A stretch of 64,000 bases of DNA, taken from positions 1,612,001 to 1,676,000 of the forward strand of contig CP101406.1 in the NCBI GenBank assembly GCA_024758765.1, written 5' to 3'. This document shows, piece after piece, positions 29,867 through 38,763 of the stretch (its first letter is position 1; the number at the start of each line of letters is the position of its first letter). The notes beneath the pieces were generated by a model that saw nothing but the letters and a program-made list of their open reading frames with translations, did no database searches and had not been told where the DNA came from. The position numbers and the translations under genes are program-made. Source of the stretch: Mycobacterium sp. SVM_VP21. Its GTDB lineage: Bacteria; Actinomycetota; Actinomycetes; Mycobacteriales; Mycobacteriaceae.

Positions 29867-30902
29867 TCAGTCGCTCCGCAGGTGGCGCTCCCGGACACTG
29901 GAGTCCTACAACACCACCTGGCTGGGGTTCGCGGCATTGGCGGTTGTCGCGGTCGTCGTCGCCGCGGCGCTGCTGGTCAAGCTGGCCGGCTTCGGCTACA
30001 CCCGCTACACCGCGGAGTTCGCCCAGGCCGCGGCGCTGGCGCCGGGCAATCCCATCGTGATCGCGGGCATCGAGGTGGGCCGGGTAACGAGCATGCGGCT
30101 CGCCGGCGATCACGTCGAGGCCGGTTTTACCGTGCGCAACAACATTCCGCTGGGCAAAGACACCGGGGCCAAAATCCAGGTGATGACGATCCTCGGGTCG
30201 CGCTACCTGCGACTGGAACCCGACGGCCCGGGTTCGCTGCCCGACAAACGGATCCCGCTCGCCCACACCGAGGTGCCCTATTCGCTGGAGTCGCTGCTAG
30301 AGGACGCCACCACCACATTCGACCAGGTCGACTCCGACCAGTTCGGCCAGTCCCTGGCCGTGCTCGGCCAACAGCTGAGCGGGCTGCCCCCGGTGGTTCC
30401 ACAGGCGATGGCCAATCTGCACACGCTGTCGAAGATCACCGCCGACCGGCGTGATCAGCTCGGCACCCTGCTCGCCAGCACCCAGCGGGTGGCCAACACC
30501 TTGCACAACCAGCAGACGAACCTGGGCAACCTGGTCGATCAGGGCCAGGATTTCCTCGGGGAACTGGTAGCGCGACAGCACACCTTCCACGCCATGCTGG
30601 CTGCGCTGACCAGTCTGGTGGGTCAACTGAACAACATCGTGGTCAGCGACCGGACGATGCTCGACGACATGCTGGCCAACCTGCGTGCGCTATCCGACAT
30701 GCTCGGCCAGCATGACGACCTGCTGCGCAGCCTGCTGCAGGCCGCACCGCCGCCATTGCGGGGTCTGACCAATGCCACCGGCTACGGACCGGCTTTCGAA
30801 ACCTACCTAGTTAACGGGATGGCGATCGACTCGTGGATGTGCGCGATCAGTGGCCGCGCCAAGCAGTTCGGCATGATCGAGTACTTCAAGGACTGCAAAT
30901 GA
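29859..30902 (+). CDS. MceC-type protein of the plus-strand Mce locus
   Basis: A 347-residue Mce protein: membrane anchor (about 22-43), MCE domain (about 50-125, FAQAAALAPGNPIVIAGIEVG), helical region, and a short C-terminus with a Cys pair (WMCAISG, FKDCK). It lacks the long Pro-rich tail of Mce1C, so it is some 190 residues shorter than that protein. ATG 29859 overlaps the end of mceB by eight bases. Confidence 0.93.
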   Translation: MDNQSLRRWRSRTLESYNTTWLGFAALAVVAVVVAAALLVKLAGFGYTRYTAEFAQAAALAPGNPIVIAGIEVGRVTSMRLAGDHVEAGFTVRNNIPLGKDTGAKIQVMTILGSRYLRLEPDGPGSLPDKRIPLAHTEVPYSLESLLEDATTTFDQVDSDQFGQSLAVLGQQLSGLPPVVPQAMANLHTLSKITADRRDQLGTLLASTQRVANTLHNQQTNLGNLVDQGQDFLGELVARQHTFHAMLAALTSLVGQLNNIVVSDRTMLDDMLANLRALSDMLGQHDDLLRSLLQAAPPPLRGLTNATGYGPAFETYLVNGMAIDSWMCAISGRAKQFGMIEYFKDCK

Positions 30903-32032
30903 GCGCCCCGCCGACCGCCACCCGCAGCCGCCGCCGTGTCGCCGCGCTGGTGAGTGCGCTGACCGCAGGAGTACTGCTCGTCACTGCCGTGGCCGCCTAC
31001 TACCTCAACCCGTTCGGCGGACACATCACCGTCACCGCCCAATTCGGCAGCGCCGCAGGCCTCTACGAGGACAATGTGGTTGCGGTGCTCGGAATGCCGG
31101 TGGGCAAGGTCACCAAGATCACCCCGAAGGGCGGGTACGTCGAGGCCGAGTTCACCGTCGACCGCAACGTAAAGATCCCAGCCAACGTGCACGCGGTGAC
31201 CATCAACACCTCGATCCTCACCGCTCGGCAAGTCGAACTGACGCCAGCCTATACCGGCGGTCCGGTGTTGGCCGACCACACCACTATCGGGCTGAACCGC
31301 ACCCGGACACCAGTGGCATTCGATCGTGTGCTTGACATGCTCGACAGGGTTTCGAAGTCGCTCAGCGGCGACGGCAACGGCAACGGGCCGGTAGCCGACG
31401 TGATCAACGCCGCCGCCGACATCGCCGGCGGCAACGGCGCGAAGATCAAGTCGGCCCTGAGCGAATTGTCTCGGGCGTTGCGACTGAGCTCCGACCGCGG
31501 CGAGGCGACCGGTGATCAGTTGACCTCGATCATCGTCAATCTTAGCTCGCTGATGGACGCGGCGGCCCGCAATGACGCGAGGCTGCGTCAATTCGGTTCC
31601 ACCACCCGCCAATTGAGTCAGATGCTCGCCGACGAGGACTTCGGGGCGGGACGCACTGGGCGTAAGTTCAACGAGATCATCACGCAGGCGACCGCCCTGC
31701 TGCAAGCCAACCGTGACAACCTCAAGCAGAGCATCCTCAACGGCGACACTGCCGTAACCACCCTCGTGGATAAGCAGCGCGACCTGGCGGAGCTAATAGA
31801 CCTGCTACCGCTGGCGCTGGACAACATCTACAACGCCGTCGACACCAACAACGGGGCGATCCGGGCTCACACCCTGGTCGACAAGAGCCTGGTCGACAGT
31901 CAAAGCACCAAGGAGCTGTGCAACATGATGCATTTGCGGCAATTAGGCTGCGGCACCGGAACCTTGGCGGATTACGGCCCGGACTTCGGGCTGACGTACG
32001 TCCTCGACGGACTCTCGATGATGGGGCAGTAG
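30899..32032 (+). CDS. MceD-type protein of the plus-strand Mce locus
   Basis: A 377-residue Mce protein. A basic N-terminus (TRSRRR) precedes the anchor (about 15-35) and MCE domain (about 40-120, FGSAAGLYEDNVVAVLGMPVGKV). The helical part ends with ELCNMMHLRQLGCGTGTL, two cysteines probably disulfide-bonded. It is much shorter than Mce1D and lacks a Pro-rich tail. ATG 30899 overlaps the mceC stop (ATGA). Confidence 0.93.
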   Translation: MSAPPTATRSRRRVAALVSALTAGVLLVTAVAAYYLNPFGGHITVTAQFGSAAGLYEDNVVAVLGMPVGKVTKITPKGGYVEAEFTVDRNVKIPANVHAVTINTSILTARQVELTPAYTGGPVLADHTTIGLNRTRTPVAFDRVLDMLDRVSKSLSGDGNGNGPVADVINAAADIAGGNGAKIKSALSELSRALRLSSDRGEATGDQLTSIIVNLSSLMDAAARNDARLRQFGSTTRQLSQMLADEDFGAGRTGRKFNEIITQATALLQANRDNLKQSILNGDTAVTTLVDKQRDLAELIDLLPLALDNIYNAVDTNNGAIRAHTLVDKSLVDSQSTKELCNMMHLRQLGCGTGTLADYGPDFGLTYVLDGLSMMGQ

Positions 32033-32035
32033 GCG

Positions 32036-33274
32036 ATGGCATTGCGACGGAAACGAACGCCCAGGGCGACGCTGGCGCTGCTGTGCAACGCGGTCATCAC
32101 TGCTGGCTGCACCACCAGTGGGCTGGACAGTCTGCCGTTGCCAGCTCCCGGCATCGGCAGCGGCGGCTATCTCATCACCGCGGTGTTCGCCAACGCGCTG
32201 AATCTGCCCGGGCACGCCAAGGTGAAGCTCTCCGGCGCCGATGTCGGCCAGCTGGAGTCGATAGTCGCCCGTAACTACACTGCAGTCACCACGCTGCGCA
32301 TCATGGACGGTGTCCGGATTCCGTTGGGCAGCACGGCTGAATTGCGGTCGGCGACCCCGCTCGGTGACGTCTTCGTGGCGGTCAAACCGCCGACTCAGGT
32401 CGACCCGTCGACGCCGCTGCTCAAGGGTGGCGACATCATCGGGCTGGAGTTCACCGCGTCGGCTGCTACGGTAGAATCGGTGCTGAGTTCGGCGGCGCTT
32501 CTGGTCAACGGTGGGGCTGTGCAGAACTTCACCAATATCGTCAACGGCGCCGGCAAGGCGACCGGCGATCAGGGCCAGGCGTTCGGCAGGCTGATCAACC
32601 AGTCCAATGAGCTGCTGACAAAACTCAACGCCCGCTCCGGTGAGATCGAGACCGCGCTGCGTGAGACCAGCCGGCTTGCCGACCGGCTTGATGCCCGCAG
32701 CGCGGCGCTCACCGATGTGCTCGACGCGGCGGGTCCGGCCACCGACACGCTGGTGGACAACACCGGTCGGCTGGCCGATCTCGTCGAGCAACTCGGCGCG
32801 ACCAGCCAGCAGCTGGCCCGGTTCCCGTCGATTGCCGGGACCGACGCTTCCGGGCACAGCTTCATCAAGGACGCCAACGTGCTCGCTGGCGCATGGAACG
32901 ACGTGGCTATCGACCCCGACACCAGTCTGGCCGCGCTGAACCGGTTGCAGGCGCCGATCATCAAGATGACAGCTGGGTCGGCGGTTTCGTTACGGGCAGG
33001 TTTTGACAGGCTGGTGTGGGGGTCGATGCCTGACGCCGGCTTCAAAGGAGACCCAGCATTTCACGGCCCGAAGCGCTACGACTGGGCGAAGCTGGCCGGC
33101 TCCATCAAGTACGCGCTGTGGCGACTACAGGAGCGCGTGGTGGGGCGCGGCCCGGACTCCGATATGGGGCTGGCGCCGTGGACCGCGGTCGGCCCGCCGA
33201 TACCTCCCACCCCGGCGGAGGGCGATGTAGCAGCAGCGGAGCTCGGCCCGCCGGGACCAGGGCCGACACCATGA
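32036..33274 (+). CDS. MceE-type lipoprotein of the plus-strand Mce locus
   Basis: A 412-residue Mce lipoprotein, the usual fifth member. A basic signal peptide ends VITAGC, giving a lipid-anchored Cys25. The MCE domain (about 45-125) contains LPGHAKVKLSGADVGQLES; the C-terminus turns Pro-rich (WTAVGPPIPPTPAEG). ATG 32036 is three bases after the mceD stop. In other Mce systems the E protein is likewise a lipoprotein (LprK in mce1). Confidence 0.93.
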   Translation: MALRRKRTPRATLALLCNAVITAGCTTSGLDSLPLPAPGIGSGGYLITAVFANALNLPGHAKVKLSGADVGQLESIVARNYTAVTTLRIMDGVRIPLGSTAELRSATPLGDVFVAVKPPTQVDPSTPLLKGGDIIGLEFTASAATVESVLSSAALLVNGGAVQNFTNIVNGAGKATGDQGQAFGRLINQSNELLTKLNARSGEIETALRETSRLADRLDARSAALTDVLDAAGPATDTLVDNTGRLADLVEQLGATSQQLARFPSIAGTDASGHSFIKDANVLAGAWNDVAIDPDTSLAALNRLQAPIIKMTAGSAVSLRAGFDRLVWGSMPDAGFKGDPAFHGPKRYDWAKLAGSIKYALWRLQERVVGRGPDSDMGLAPWTAVGPPIPPTPAEGDVAAAELGPPGPGPTP

Positions 33275-34521
33275 TCGAGGCACTCAGCCGGCGCATCGTC
33301 GGCTTGGTCCGCGCCGGCGACCGGCGAAAGAACCTGCTGTCAGGGCTCGCGTTGGCGATGACCCTGGTGGTCGCGACCGGCTACCTGCTGGTGGGGGCGC
33401 TGCGGGTGAACCCGGCCCGCTCGACCTACCAGATCACGATCGCGCTGCCGGATTCCGGTGGGCTGCTGGCCAACCAGGACGTGTCGGTTCGCGGCGTTCC
33501 GGTGGGCCGGATCGAGTCGCTGCGGGTCAGCGGTACCGGTGTCGATGCGGTCGCCAACATCTCCTCGACGGTGAAGATTCCGGCGGCCAGCACGGTGCGC
33601 GTGTCGGGCCTGTCAGCCGCCGGTGAGCAGTACATCGACTTCGAGCCCCCGTCGGAGACCGGACCGTTCCTGTCCGCCGGCAGCGTCGTCTCGCGGGACC
33701 GCGCCACAACCCCGATCCCGATGTCGCAGTTGCTCGCCGACGCCAACGGCATGCTGGCGCAAACCGATCCGCGCAAGCTCGACCTGATCAAAAAGGAGCT
33801 CAGCCTGTCCGACGAGGGTCCGCAGAAGCTGACCGACATCGTCAACGGCGGCACCTTTTTGCTGTCCACCCTGGATTCGGTGCTGCCGGAGACGGTGAGC
33901 CTGCTGAAGTCGAGCCGGGTGGCGCTCACCATGCTCAGCGATGTCAACAACGGGGTGGCCGTGACGACCGAGAACCTCGACAAGGTGCTCACGGGCATCA
34001 ACCGGATGATCGGCGGCTACCATCGATTGGTCGACCAGGCGCCCGGGATGCTGTCGGCGGTCGACGGACTCTTCGATGACAATTCCGACACCATGGTCGG
34101 GTTGCTGGGCAACCTGACCACCGCGGCTCAGCTGCTCTATGTCCGGACTCCGGCGCTCAATGCGTTGTTCCCCGCCTACCGCGGTTCGACGCTGGAGGCG
34201 CTCGGTACGGCCTTCCACGACAACGGGTTGTGGTTCACCGCCGACCTCTATCCTCGCTACACCTGCGATTACGGGACCCCGCGGCGGCCCCCTTCTGCGG
34301 CGGACTACCCGGAGCCGTTCCTGTACGGCTACTGCCGTGACACCGACCAGTCCGTGCTGGTGCGCGGCGCCCACAATGCGCCACGCCCACCCGGCGATGA
34401 CACCGCGGGACCGCCGCCCGGTGCAGACCTGGCGGCGACCACCGACCCGACACCCAAGGGCCGCTATACGATTCCCACCCCCTACGGCGGTCCGCCCCTG
34501 CTGATCGAGCCGCCTCGTTGA
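33271..34521 (+). CDS. MceF-type protein of the plus-strand Mce locus
   Basis: A 416-residue Mce protein: anchor (about 25-45), MCE domain (about 52-130, ALPDSGGLLANQDVSVRGVPVG and SGLSAAGEQYIDF), helical region and a Cys-containing tail (RYTCDYG, YGYCRDTD) ending in a proline-rich stretch. ATG 33271 overlaps the mceE stop as ATGA. Last of the six Mce genes; the Mas gene follows after 19 bp. Confidence 0.93.
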   Translation: MIEALSRRIVGLVRAGDRRKNLLSGLALAMTLVVATGYLLVGALRVNPARSTYQITIALPDSGGLLANQDVSVRGVPVGRIESLRVSGTGVDAVANISSTVKIPAASTVRVSGLSAAGEQYIDFEPPSETGPFLSAGSVVSRDRATTPIPMSQLLADANGMLAQTDPRKLDLIKKELSLSDEGPQKLTDIVNGGTFLLSTLDSVLPETVSLLKSSRVALTMLSDVNNGVAVTTENLDKVLTGINRMIGGYHRLVDQAPGMLSAVDGLFDDNSDTMVGLLGNLTTAAQLLYVRTPALNALFPAYRGSTLEALGTAFHDNGLWFTADLYPRYTCDYGTPRRPPSAADYPEPFLYGYCRDTDQSVLVRGAHNAPRPPGDDTAGPPPGADLAATTDPTPKGRYTIPTPYGGPPLLIEPPR

Positions 34522-34540
34522 TGCTCAAGGAGATGCCGCG

Positions 34541-35095
34541 GTGAGCACCGCCGACGAACCGACCGCCGAGACCGCCCCCGAGGACGTGGAAGAGACAGCC
34601 GCGCCGCCGGTGCGCAGGCGTCGGGTCCCGTGGCGGATGGCGCTCGTCGCGGCCGCCTATCTGGCAGTGTTCGGGTTGGTCATCGGGCTCGGCTGGCAGT
34701 TGTGGCAACAGCATCGGGTCTCGAGCGCGGAAGCCGCCGGACGACAGGCAGCGGTGGACTACGCCCAGGTGTTGACCAGCATCGACTCTGACAAGGTCGA
34801 CGACGACTTCGACGCGGTCCTCAACGGTGCAACCGGGGAGTTCAAAGACACCTACACCAAAGCCAGCGTCAACCTGCGGCAGCTGCTGATCGACAACAAG
34901 GCCAGGGCACAGGGCACGGTGGTCGAGTCGGCCGTGCAGTCAGGTTCCAAGGACACCGTTGTGGTGCTGGTGATGGTCAACCAGACCATCACCAACACCA
35001 TGCGGCCCGACCCGCGAGTGGACCGCGCCCGGATGAAGATGACGATGCAGAAGGTCGACGGCCGGTGGCTGGCGAGCAAAGTCGAATTGCCTTAG
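34541..35095 (+). CDS. Mce-associated (Mas) membrane protein
   Basis: A 184-residue protein: acidic N-terminus, basic RRRRVPW, one membrane span (about 36-55) and a periplasmic Mas domain with YAQVLTSIDS, NGATGEFKDTYT and LRQLLIDNKARAQGTVV. Starts with GTG 34541 after aggag. Very like the orphan Mas at 23726-24361 on the other side of this operon and similar in motifs to M. tuberculosis Rv3492c of mce4. It probably stabilises the Mce complex. Confidence 0.9.
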   Translation: MSTADEPTAETAPEDVEETAAPPVRRRRVPWRMALVAAAYLAVFGLVIGLGWQLWQQHRVSSAEAAGRQAAVDYAQVLTSIDSDKVDDDFDAVLNGATGEFKDTYTKASVNLRQLLIDNKARAQGTVVESAVQSGSKDTVVVLVMVNQTITNTMRPDPRVDRARMKMTMQKVDGRWLASKVELP

Positions 35096-35105
35096 GAGGC
35101 ATGCT

Positions 35106-35900
35106 ATGTGGGCGACCCGGCTAGTGACGGGCATGCTCGCCGCGACACTTGCGGTGGCCACGGTGTCCGGGGCACCGGTCGCCGGCGCTTCGGCGCCGTC
35201 GTTCTGCAGCGGGCTGGGCGGCAACTGGGACGGGCAGTACTGCACTACCGATGTGCACTCGGAGCGGCTGGCCACCCGCTATATCCGGATGGCGGTGCCC
35301 GGGGACCTGGTCGACCACCCGATCGCCGGACCCCCGATCCGCGACTACCTGTCGAAGTTGTTCACCAACTGGCGCACCAAAGGCGCCTCCATGGTGGCCG
35401 ACAGCTGGGGAAACGAGAACTACGAGATCTTCCAGCACGGCAATGCATTGACCGCGGTCTTCCACGAGGACTACCACTCCGACGGTCCCTACATCAACAA
35501 CGCCTACCGGACTTTCACGTTCGACATGGGGGCCGGTGGCCGGCAACTGCAATTGGCTGACATCACCAAACCCGGGATCGACCCGTTGGCGACGATCCCG
35601 CAACTGGGCGAGCCCTACATCACCGAGGCGCTGGACCGGGCATTCTGGGAACACCGCCCGGGAGACTATCCCTTTGTCCCGGAGCGCTTTACACCCGACA
35701 AGGTCTTCTCCGGCGGCTACCGGTCTTGGGCTCTCACCCCCGACGAGCTGATTCTGTACATGCCCGACTACCCGGTCAGCCACGACAGCCCGATTCAGTA
35801 CAACCAGATGCAGTGGTACATGGACGGTGGCAACGTGCAGGCGCACATCCCGCTGTCGGCGCTCAGCTCGATCCTGCGCCCGGAGTACGGCGGGTCCTGA
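35106..35900 (+). CDS. secreted MPT64-like (RsiV/DUF3298 fold) protein
   Basis: A 264-residue exported protein. The signal peptide ends around AGA-SAPSFC. The mature protein shows the RsiV/MPT64 pattern: early Cys pair (FCSGLGGNWDGQYC), an alternating sheet (YEIFQHGNALTAVFHEDYH, NAYRTFTFDMG), then QLADITKPG, a helix-rich segment, WALTPDELILYMPDYPVS and a final IPLSALSSIL. MPT64 is a secreted mycobacterial antigen. It is ten bases behind the Mas gene, so it is probably the last gene of the Mce operon, an unusual companion. Family assignment is by motif pattern and moderate in strength. Confidence 0.75.
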   Translation: MWATRLVTGMLAATLAVATVSGAPVAGASAPSFCSGLGGNWDGQYCTTDVHSERLATRYIRMAVPGDLVDHPIAGPPIRDYLSKLFTNWRTKGASMVADSWGNENYEIFQHGNALTAVFHEDYHSDGPYINNAYRTFTFDMGAGGRQLQLADITKPGIDPLATIPQLGEPYITEALDRAFWEHRPGDYPFVPERFTPDKVFSGGYRSWALTPDELILYMPDYPVSHDSPIQYNQMQWYMDGGNVQAHIPLSALSSILRPEYGGS

Positions 35901-35915
35901 GCGCGCTCGGGCCTA

Positions 35916-36584
35916 TCAGCCGTAGCGGAACAACGCCAAGCTCGCCGCGACCACGACCCCGGCCATGGCGATGACCGGCGCCACCACAACGTGGGTCAAC
36001 GTTGCGCCGACAATGGCGCCGAGGATCATCACGAAAACGACGCCGTAGCGCAGCTTTCCGCGGTCGCCGGTCCCACCGGCCAGCCGGCTGTCCACCCCGA
36101 TACCGACGATCGTCGAGGTCAGCACCGTGGTGTAGAGCTCCTGGATACCGAACTGACGGGCAGTCGAATTCTGCACACCGAACGCGACCGCGAGGCCGGC
36201 GATCAAGAGCAGCTTGCTGTTGCTGTAGTAGCCCAACACACCCATTCCAGCCAGCGCCGCCAGCGCCAGCAGCAACACCGCCTCCAAACCGAGCGCAACC
36301 GTCAGCCAGCGCCGGCGGCTGTGTTCACCGAAGATCCGGAACAGCCGTCCCCCGATGACCGCGCCCATCAGGAATCCGCCGACCGCCACGATCGCGGCGG
36401 TCAGATCGAAGCCGGTGCCGGGGACGAACAGGAACCCCAGGAAGATCGCATTGCCGGTCATGTTCGCGACGAACACCCGCCCCAGCACCAGCACGCTGAT
36501 CGCGTCCACGAGGCCGGTGGCGAACGTCAACAACAGCAAGGCCACCACCGTGCGCCGTCGTGACAACGGCGACGCGATCGGCAT
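35916..36584 (-). CDS. YoaK/DUF1275 membrane protein
   Basis: A 222-residue integral membrane protein with about six helices. The opening TFATGLVDAISVLVLGRVFVANMTGN is the DUF1275 signature, followed by GAVIGGRL and a late AFGVQNSTARQFGI and LTSTIVGI. The family is of unknown function. It sits between the converging ends of the two Mce operons, with 15 bp to the MPT64-like gene, and is on the same strand as mce1, 33 bp after its last Mas gene; it could be read as part of that transcript. Confidence 0.92.
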   Translation of the reverse strand: MPIASPLSRRRTVVALLLLTFATGLVDAISVLVLGRVFVANMTGNAIFLGFLFVPGTGFDLTAAIVAVGGFLMGAVIGGRLFRIFGEHSRRRWLTVALGLEAVLLLALAALAGMGVLGYYSNSKLLLIAGLAVAFGVQNSTARQFGIQELYTTVLTSTIVGIGVDSRLAGGTGDRGKLRYGVVFVMILGAIVGATLTHVVVAPVIAMAGVVVAASLALFRYG

Positions 36585-36617
36585 GCTCCCCCCCGTTACC
36601 CTCGACCCGGCCCGCGC

Positions 36618-37265
36618 TCAGCCCTGCAGACGCGGGGTGAGGTCCAGCGAGGTGATGGTCGGCATCCTGGTGACCACCCAGCGGTTCTGGTCACGCTTCA
36701 TGAAGAGCCGGTAGGTCAGGTACTTGATCTGCGGGATCGATTTGCTCAGTTCACTGGTCGCCGTGGTGTTGGTGTAGACGATCACCGTGGCCTCGGGCCC
36801 GTCCAGAGTCTCGACGGCCGCACCGACGATCTCGGTGGTGTCGGTGACCCTCGCCTGCTTGTTGCTGTCTGCGATGGCGTCGATGAATTTCCGATACTGG
36901 GCTTCCAGGTCGCCGCTGAGATACACCGAGGCGCGGTCCGGAAGGGAATCCATGTTGTCCGGCGTGTAGTTCCACAGCGTGTGGATCGCCCTGGCCGCGG
37001 TCCGGGCGATGTCGAGCTTGGTGGCTACCTCGGCCCGGTCGATGAGATACGGCTGTGCTGCCGCGCCCGCGAATGCGGCGGCGCCGACGAAGGCCGCGGC
37101 TGAGACCGCAACCGCAAGCCGCACACCGAATTTGCGCCGGACCGGGCGCTTGTCCGCCGCCGTCTCGGCCTCGACCGCCTCGGCCTCGGCCGTCTCCTCG
37201 ACCGTCTCCTGGGCCTCCGCTTCGGCTTCCAGATCTACGTCGGCGGCGTCGGGCTCTTCGGTCAC
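36618..37265 (-). CDS. Mce1-associated membrane protein (Rv0178 type)
   Basis: A 215-residue Mas protein: a long acidic N-terminus rich in AEAE runs, one membrane span (about 55-75) and a periplasmic domain (about 80-215) with YTPDNMDSLPDRASVYLSGD and NRWVVTRMPTITSLD. GTG 37265 is preferred because it overlaps the stop of the preceding Mas gene (GTGA), the pattern used throughout this operon; ATG 37328 would overlap that gene by 67 bases. Last of four Mas genes, matching Rv0178 in order. Confidence 0.88.
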   Translation of the reverse strand: MTEEPDAADVDLEAEAEAQETVEETAEAEAVEAETAADKRPVRRKFGVRLAVAVSAAAFVGAAAFAGAAAQPYLIDRAEVATKLDIARTAARAIHTLWNYTPDNMDSLPDRASVYLSGDLEAQYRKFIDAIADSNKQARVTDTTEIVGAAVETLDGPEATVIVYTNTTATSELSKSIPQIKYLTYRLFMKRDQNRWVVTRMPTITSLDLTPRLQG

Positions 37266-37810
37266 AGCACCTGGTTCAGATTGCTGATCTTCCACTGGTC
37301 CCCTTCCTTCTGCGCTGTCGCCAACCATCGGGTTGCCACCTTGACATCGTGTTTGCCGTCGGACGACTTGCCGCTGTTCTCAACAGCCACCAGCATGCTG
37401 ACGCTGCCTTCGTCGTTCCACCGTTCGACACCGGCCGCGGTCACCGTTCCCGTGGTCGGCTCACTGCGCGCCACCGCGATCAGGATCTGATTGGCCTTCT
37501 CCTGATACTGCTGGGCGAAATCCCCGGTGGCATGGTCCATGACATTGGCCAGATAGTCGTTGGCATGGAACGGATCCGGCGAGGTGAACATCGTCATGAA
37601 CGATTCCACCGCGGCCAGCGCCTCGACGTCCCGCAAGGCTGCTCGCCGGTGTTGCTCGTGGGTCACCAGCGTCACCGCGCTGACCGCGACGGCAGCGGCG
37701 GCCACCACCAGCGAACTCGCGATCACCATCGGCAGCCGCCGGCGCCGGGGCACCGCCCGGTCGACGAAGAGCGGCTGATCGTCGGTGTCGACGCGGCGGC
37801 GCGGACTCAT
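37262..37810 (-). CDS. Mce1-associated membrane protein (Rv0177 type)
   Basis: A 182-residue Mas protein: basic N-terminus (RAVPRRRRLP), membrane span (about 28-50) and periplasmic domain with TMFTSPDPFHANDYLANVM, DHATGDFAQQY and WKISNLNQVL. ATG 37810 overlaps the RDD gene stop (ATGA). Third of four Mas genes as in M. tuberculosis mce1. Confidence 0.88.
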   Translation of the reverse strand: MSPRRRVDTDDQPLFVDRAVPRRRRLPMVIASSLVVAAAAVAVSAVTLVTHEQHRRAALRDVEALAAVESFMTMFTSPDPFHANDYLANVMDHATGDFAQQYQEKANQILIAVARSEPTTGTVTAAGVERWNDEGSVSMLVAVENSGKSSDGKHDVKVATRWLATAQKEGDQWKISNLNQVL

Positions 37811-38763
37811 CGCTCCCCCTCGGCCGGCAGCGGCTTACTGACGACGGCGAGATCATCGACGCGCCAGGTTCCCGCGGCCTCGGCGAACGCCACCCGGACG
37901 GTGGCGCTGATCAGACGTTCCTTGCCGGCTGTTCCACGCTGGCCCTGCAGGAACAGCAGCATCGTGGCACGGTGCGGGGCGGCGTCGAGTACCGCCGCAT
38001 CGGTGACCCGATAGAAGTTCGGAACCGGCTTGGCATTGCGGATCGCGTCCTGCTGCGGAACCAGCTGCTCGCGATACTTGTCGGTGGCCAGCGACTGCGC
38101 GCGGTCGAAGTCGCCCTGCAAGGTCTCGGGATCGTAGGACAGCATGTCCGCGACGATCTTCGGGCCCTGCCGGGCGATCTGGGCTCGGGCCAGATCCGAC
38201 TTGTGGTCACGCTGGTAGACCACCGCGTAGGCCGTGGCGGCACCGACGAGGCTCAGGGCGGCCGCGGCCACGAACACCGCCATGGTCACGACCCGGATGT
38301 TCGCCGGGGGCTGTCGTGGGTCGGCCGGGCGGACCTCGGTCCGGGCCACGAGGTCGGCAAAAGTACGCCCGCGGCGGTCCCGCAAAGGCCAGATCCAGCC
38401 GAGCAGAGCCGGCACGGTGTCGAGCAGGTGCGCCGCCTCGCGCAGCAACAACCGGGCCGCACCGACGGCCGGAGCCGACCCTTCGCCGCCCCGCACCACT
38501 TCGATTCCGGTGAACGCGCGGCCCAGGCTCCAGCCCTTGATCGCCGGCAACAGGATCCGGTTGACCTCGGTGGCCAAGAACGCCAAGGCGCCGGTGATGG
38601 TCGCGAGCCACCACCAGGGTCCCCCGAACGGGAAGCACAGGGCGGCCATGCCCATCGTCACCATCACTGCCGAACCCGGCAGCAGGTCGATCGCCAGCGC
38701 CGTCGCGCGGGCGCGCCACCGGGCCGGTTCGATGCGCGGCGCGTCGGCCAGCGGGTCGGTCAC
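37807..38763 (-). CDS. RDD-domain Mce1-associated protein (Rv0176 type)
   Basis: A 318-residue protein joining an N-terminal RDD membrane domain to a Mas-type domain. The RDD part (about 10-135) has RWRARATALAIDLLPG, several helices and DRRGRTFADLVARTEV; a further span (about 160-182) leads to the periplasmic part (SYDPETLQGDFDRAQSLAT). GTG 38763 overlaps the preceding stop (GTGA) and gives a length near Rv0176's; the frame is open upstream but only in antisense to other genes. RDD domains are thought to act in transport, role here unknown. Confidence 0.9.
   Translation of the reverse strand: MTDPLADAPRIEPARWRARATALAIDLLPGSAVMVTMGMAALCFPFGGPWWWLATITGALAFLATEVNRILLPAIKGWSLGRAFTGIEVVRGGEGSAPAVGAARLLLREAAHLLDTVPALLGWIWPLRDRRGRTFADLVARTEVRPADPRQPPANIRVVTMAVFVAAAALSLVGAATAYAVVYQRDHKSDLARAQIARQGPKIVADMLSYDPETLQGDFDRAQSLATDKYREQLVPQQDAIRNAKPVPNFYRVTDAAVLDAAPHRATMLLFLQGQRGTAGKERLISATVRVAFAEAAGTWRVDDLAVVSKPLPAEGER

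Noticed and set aside
25468..35095. Plus-strand Mce locus as mce4 (cholesterol importer)
   Set aside because: The Mas protein recalls Rv3492c, but the usual mce4 neighbours (hsd4A, fdxD, fadE26/27, fadD17) are absent and no KstR box was seen before yrbEA. Left untyped.
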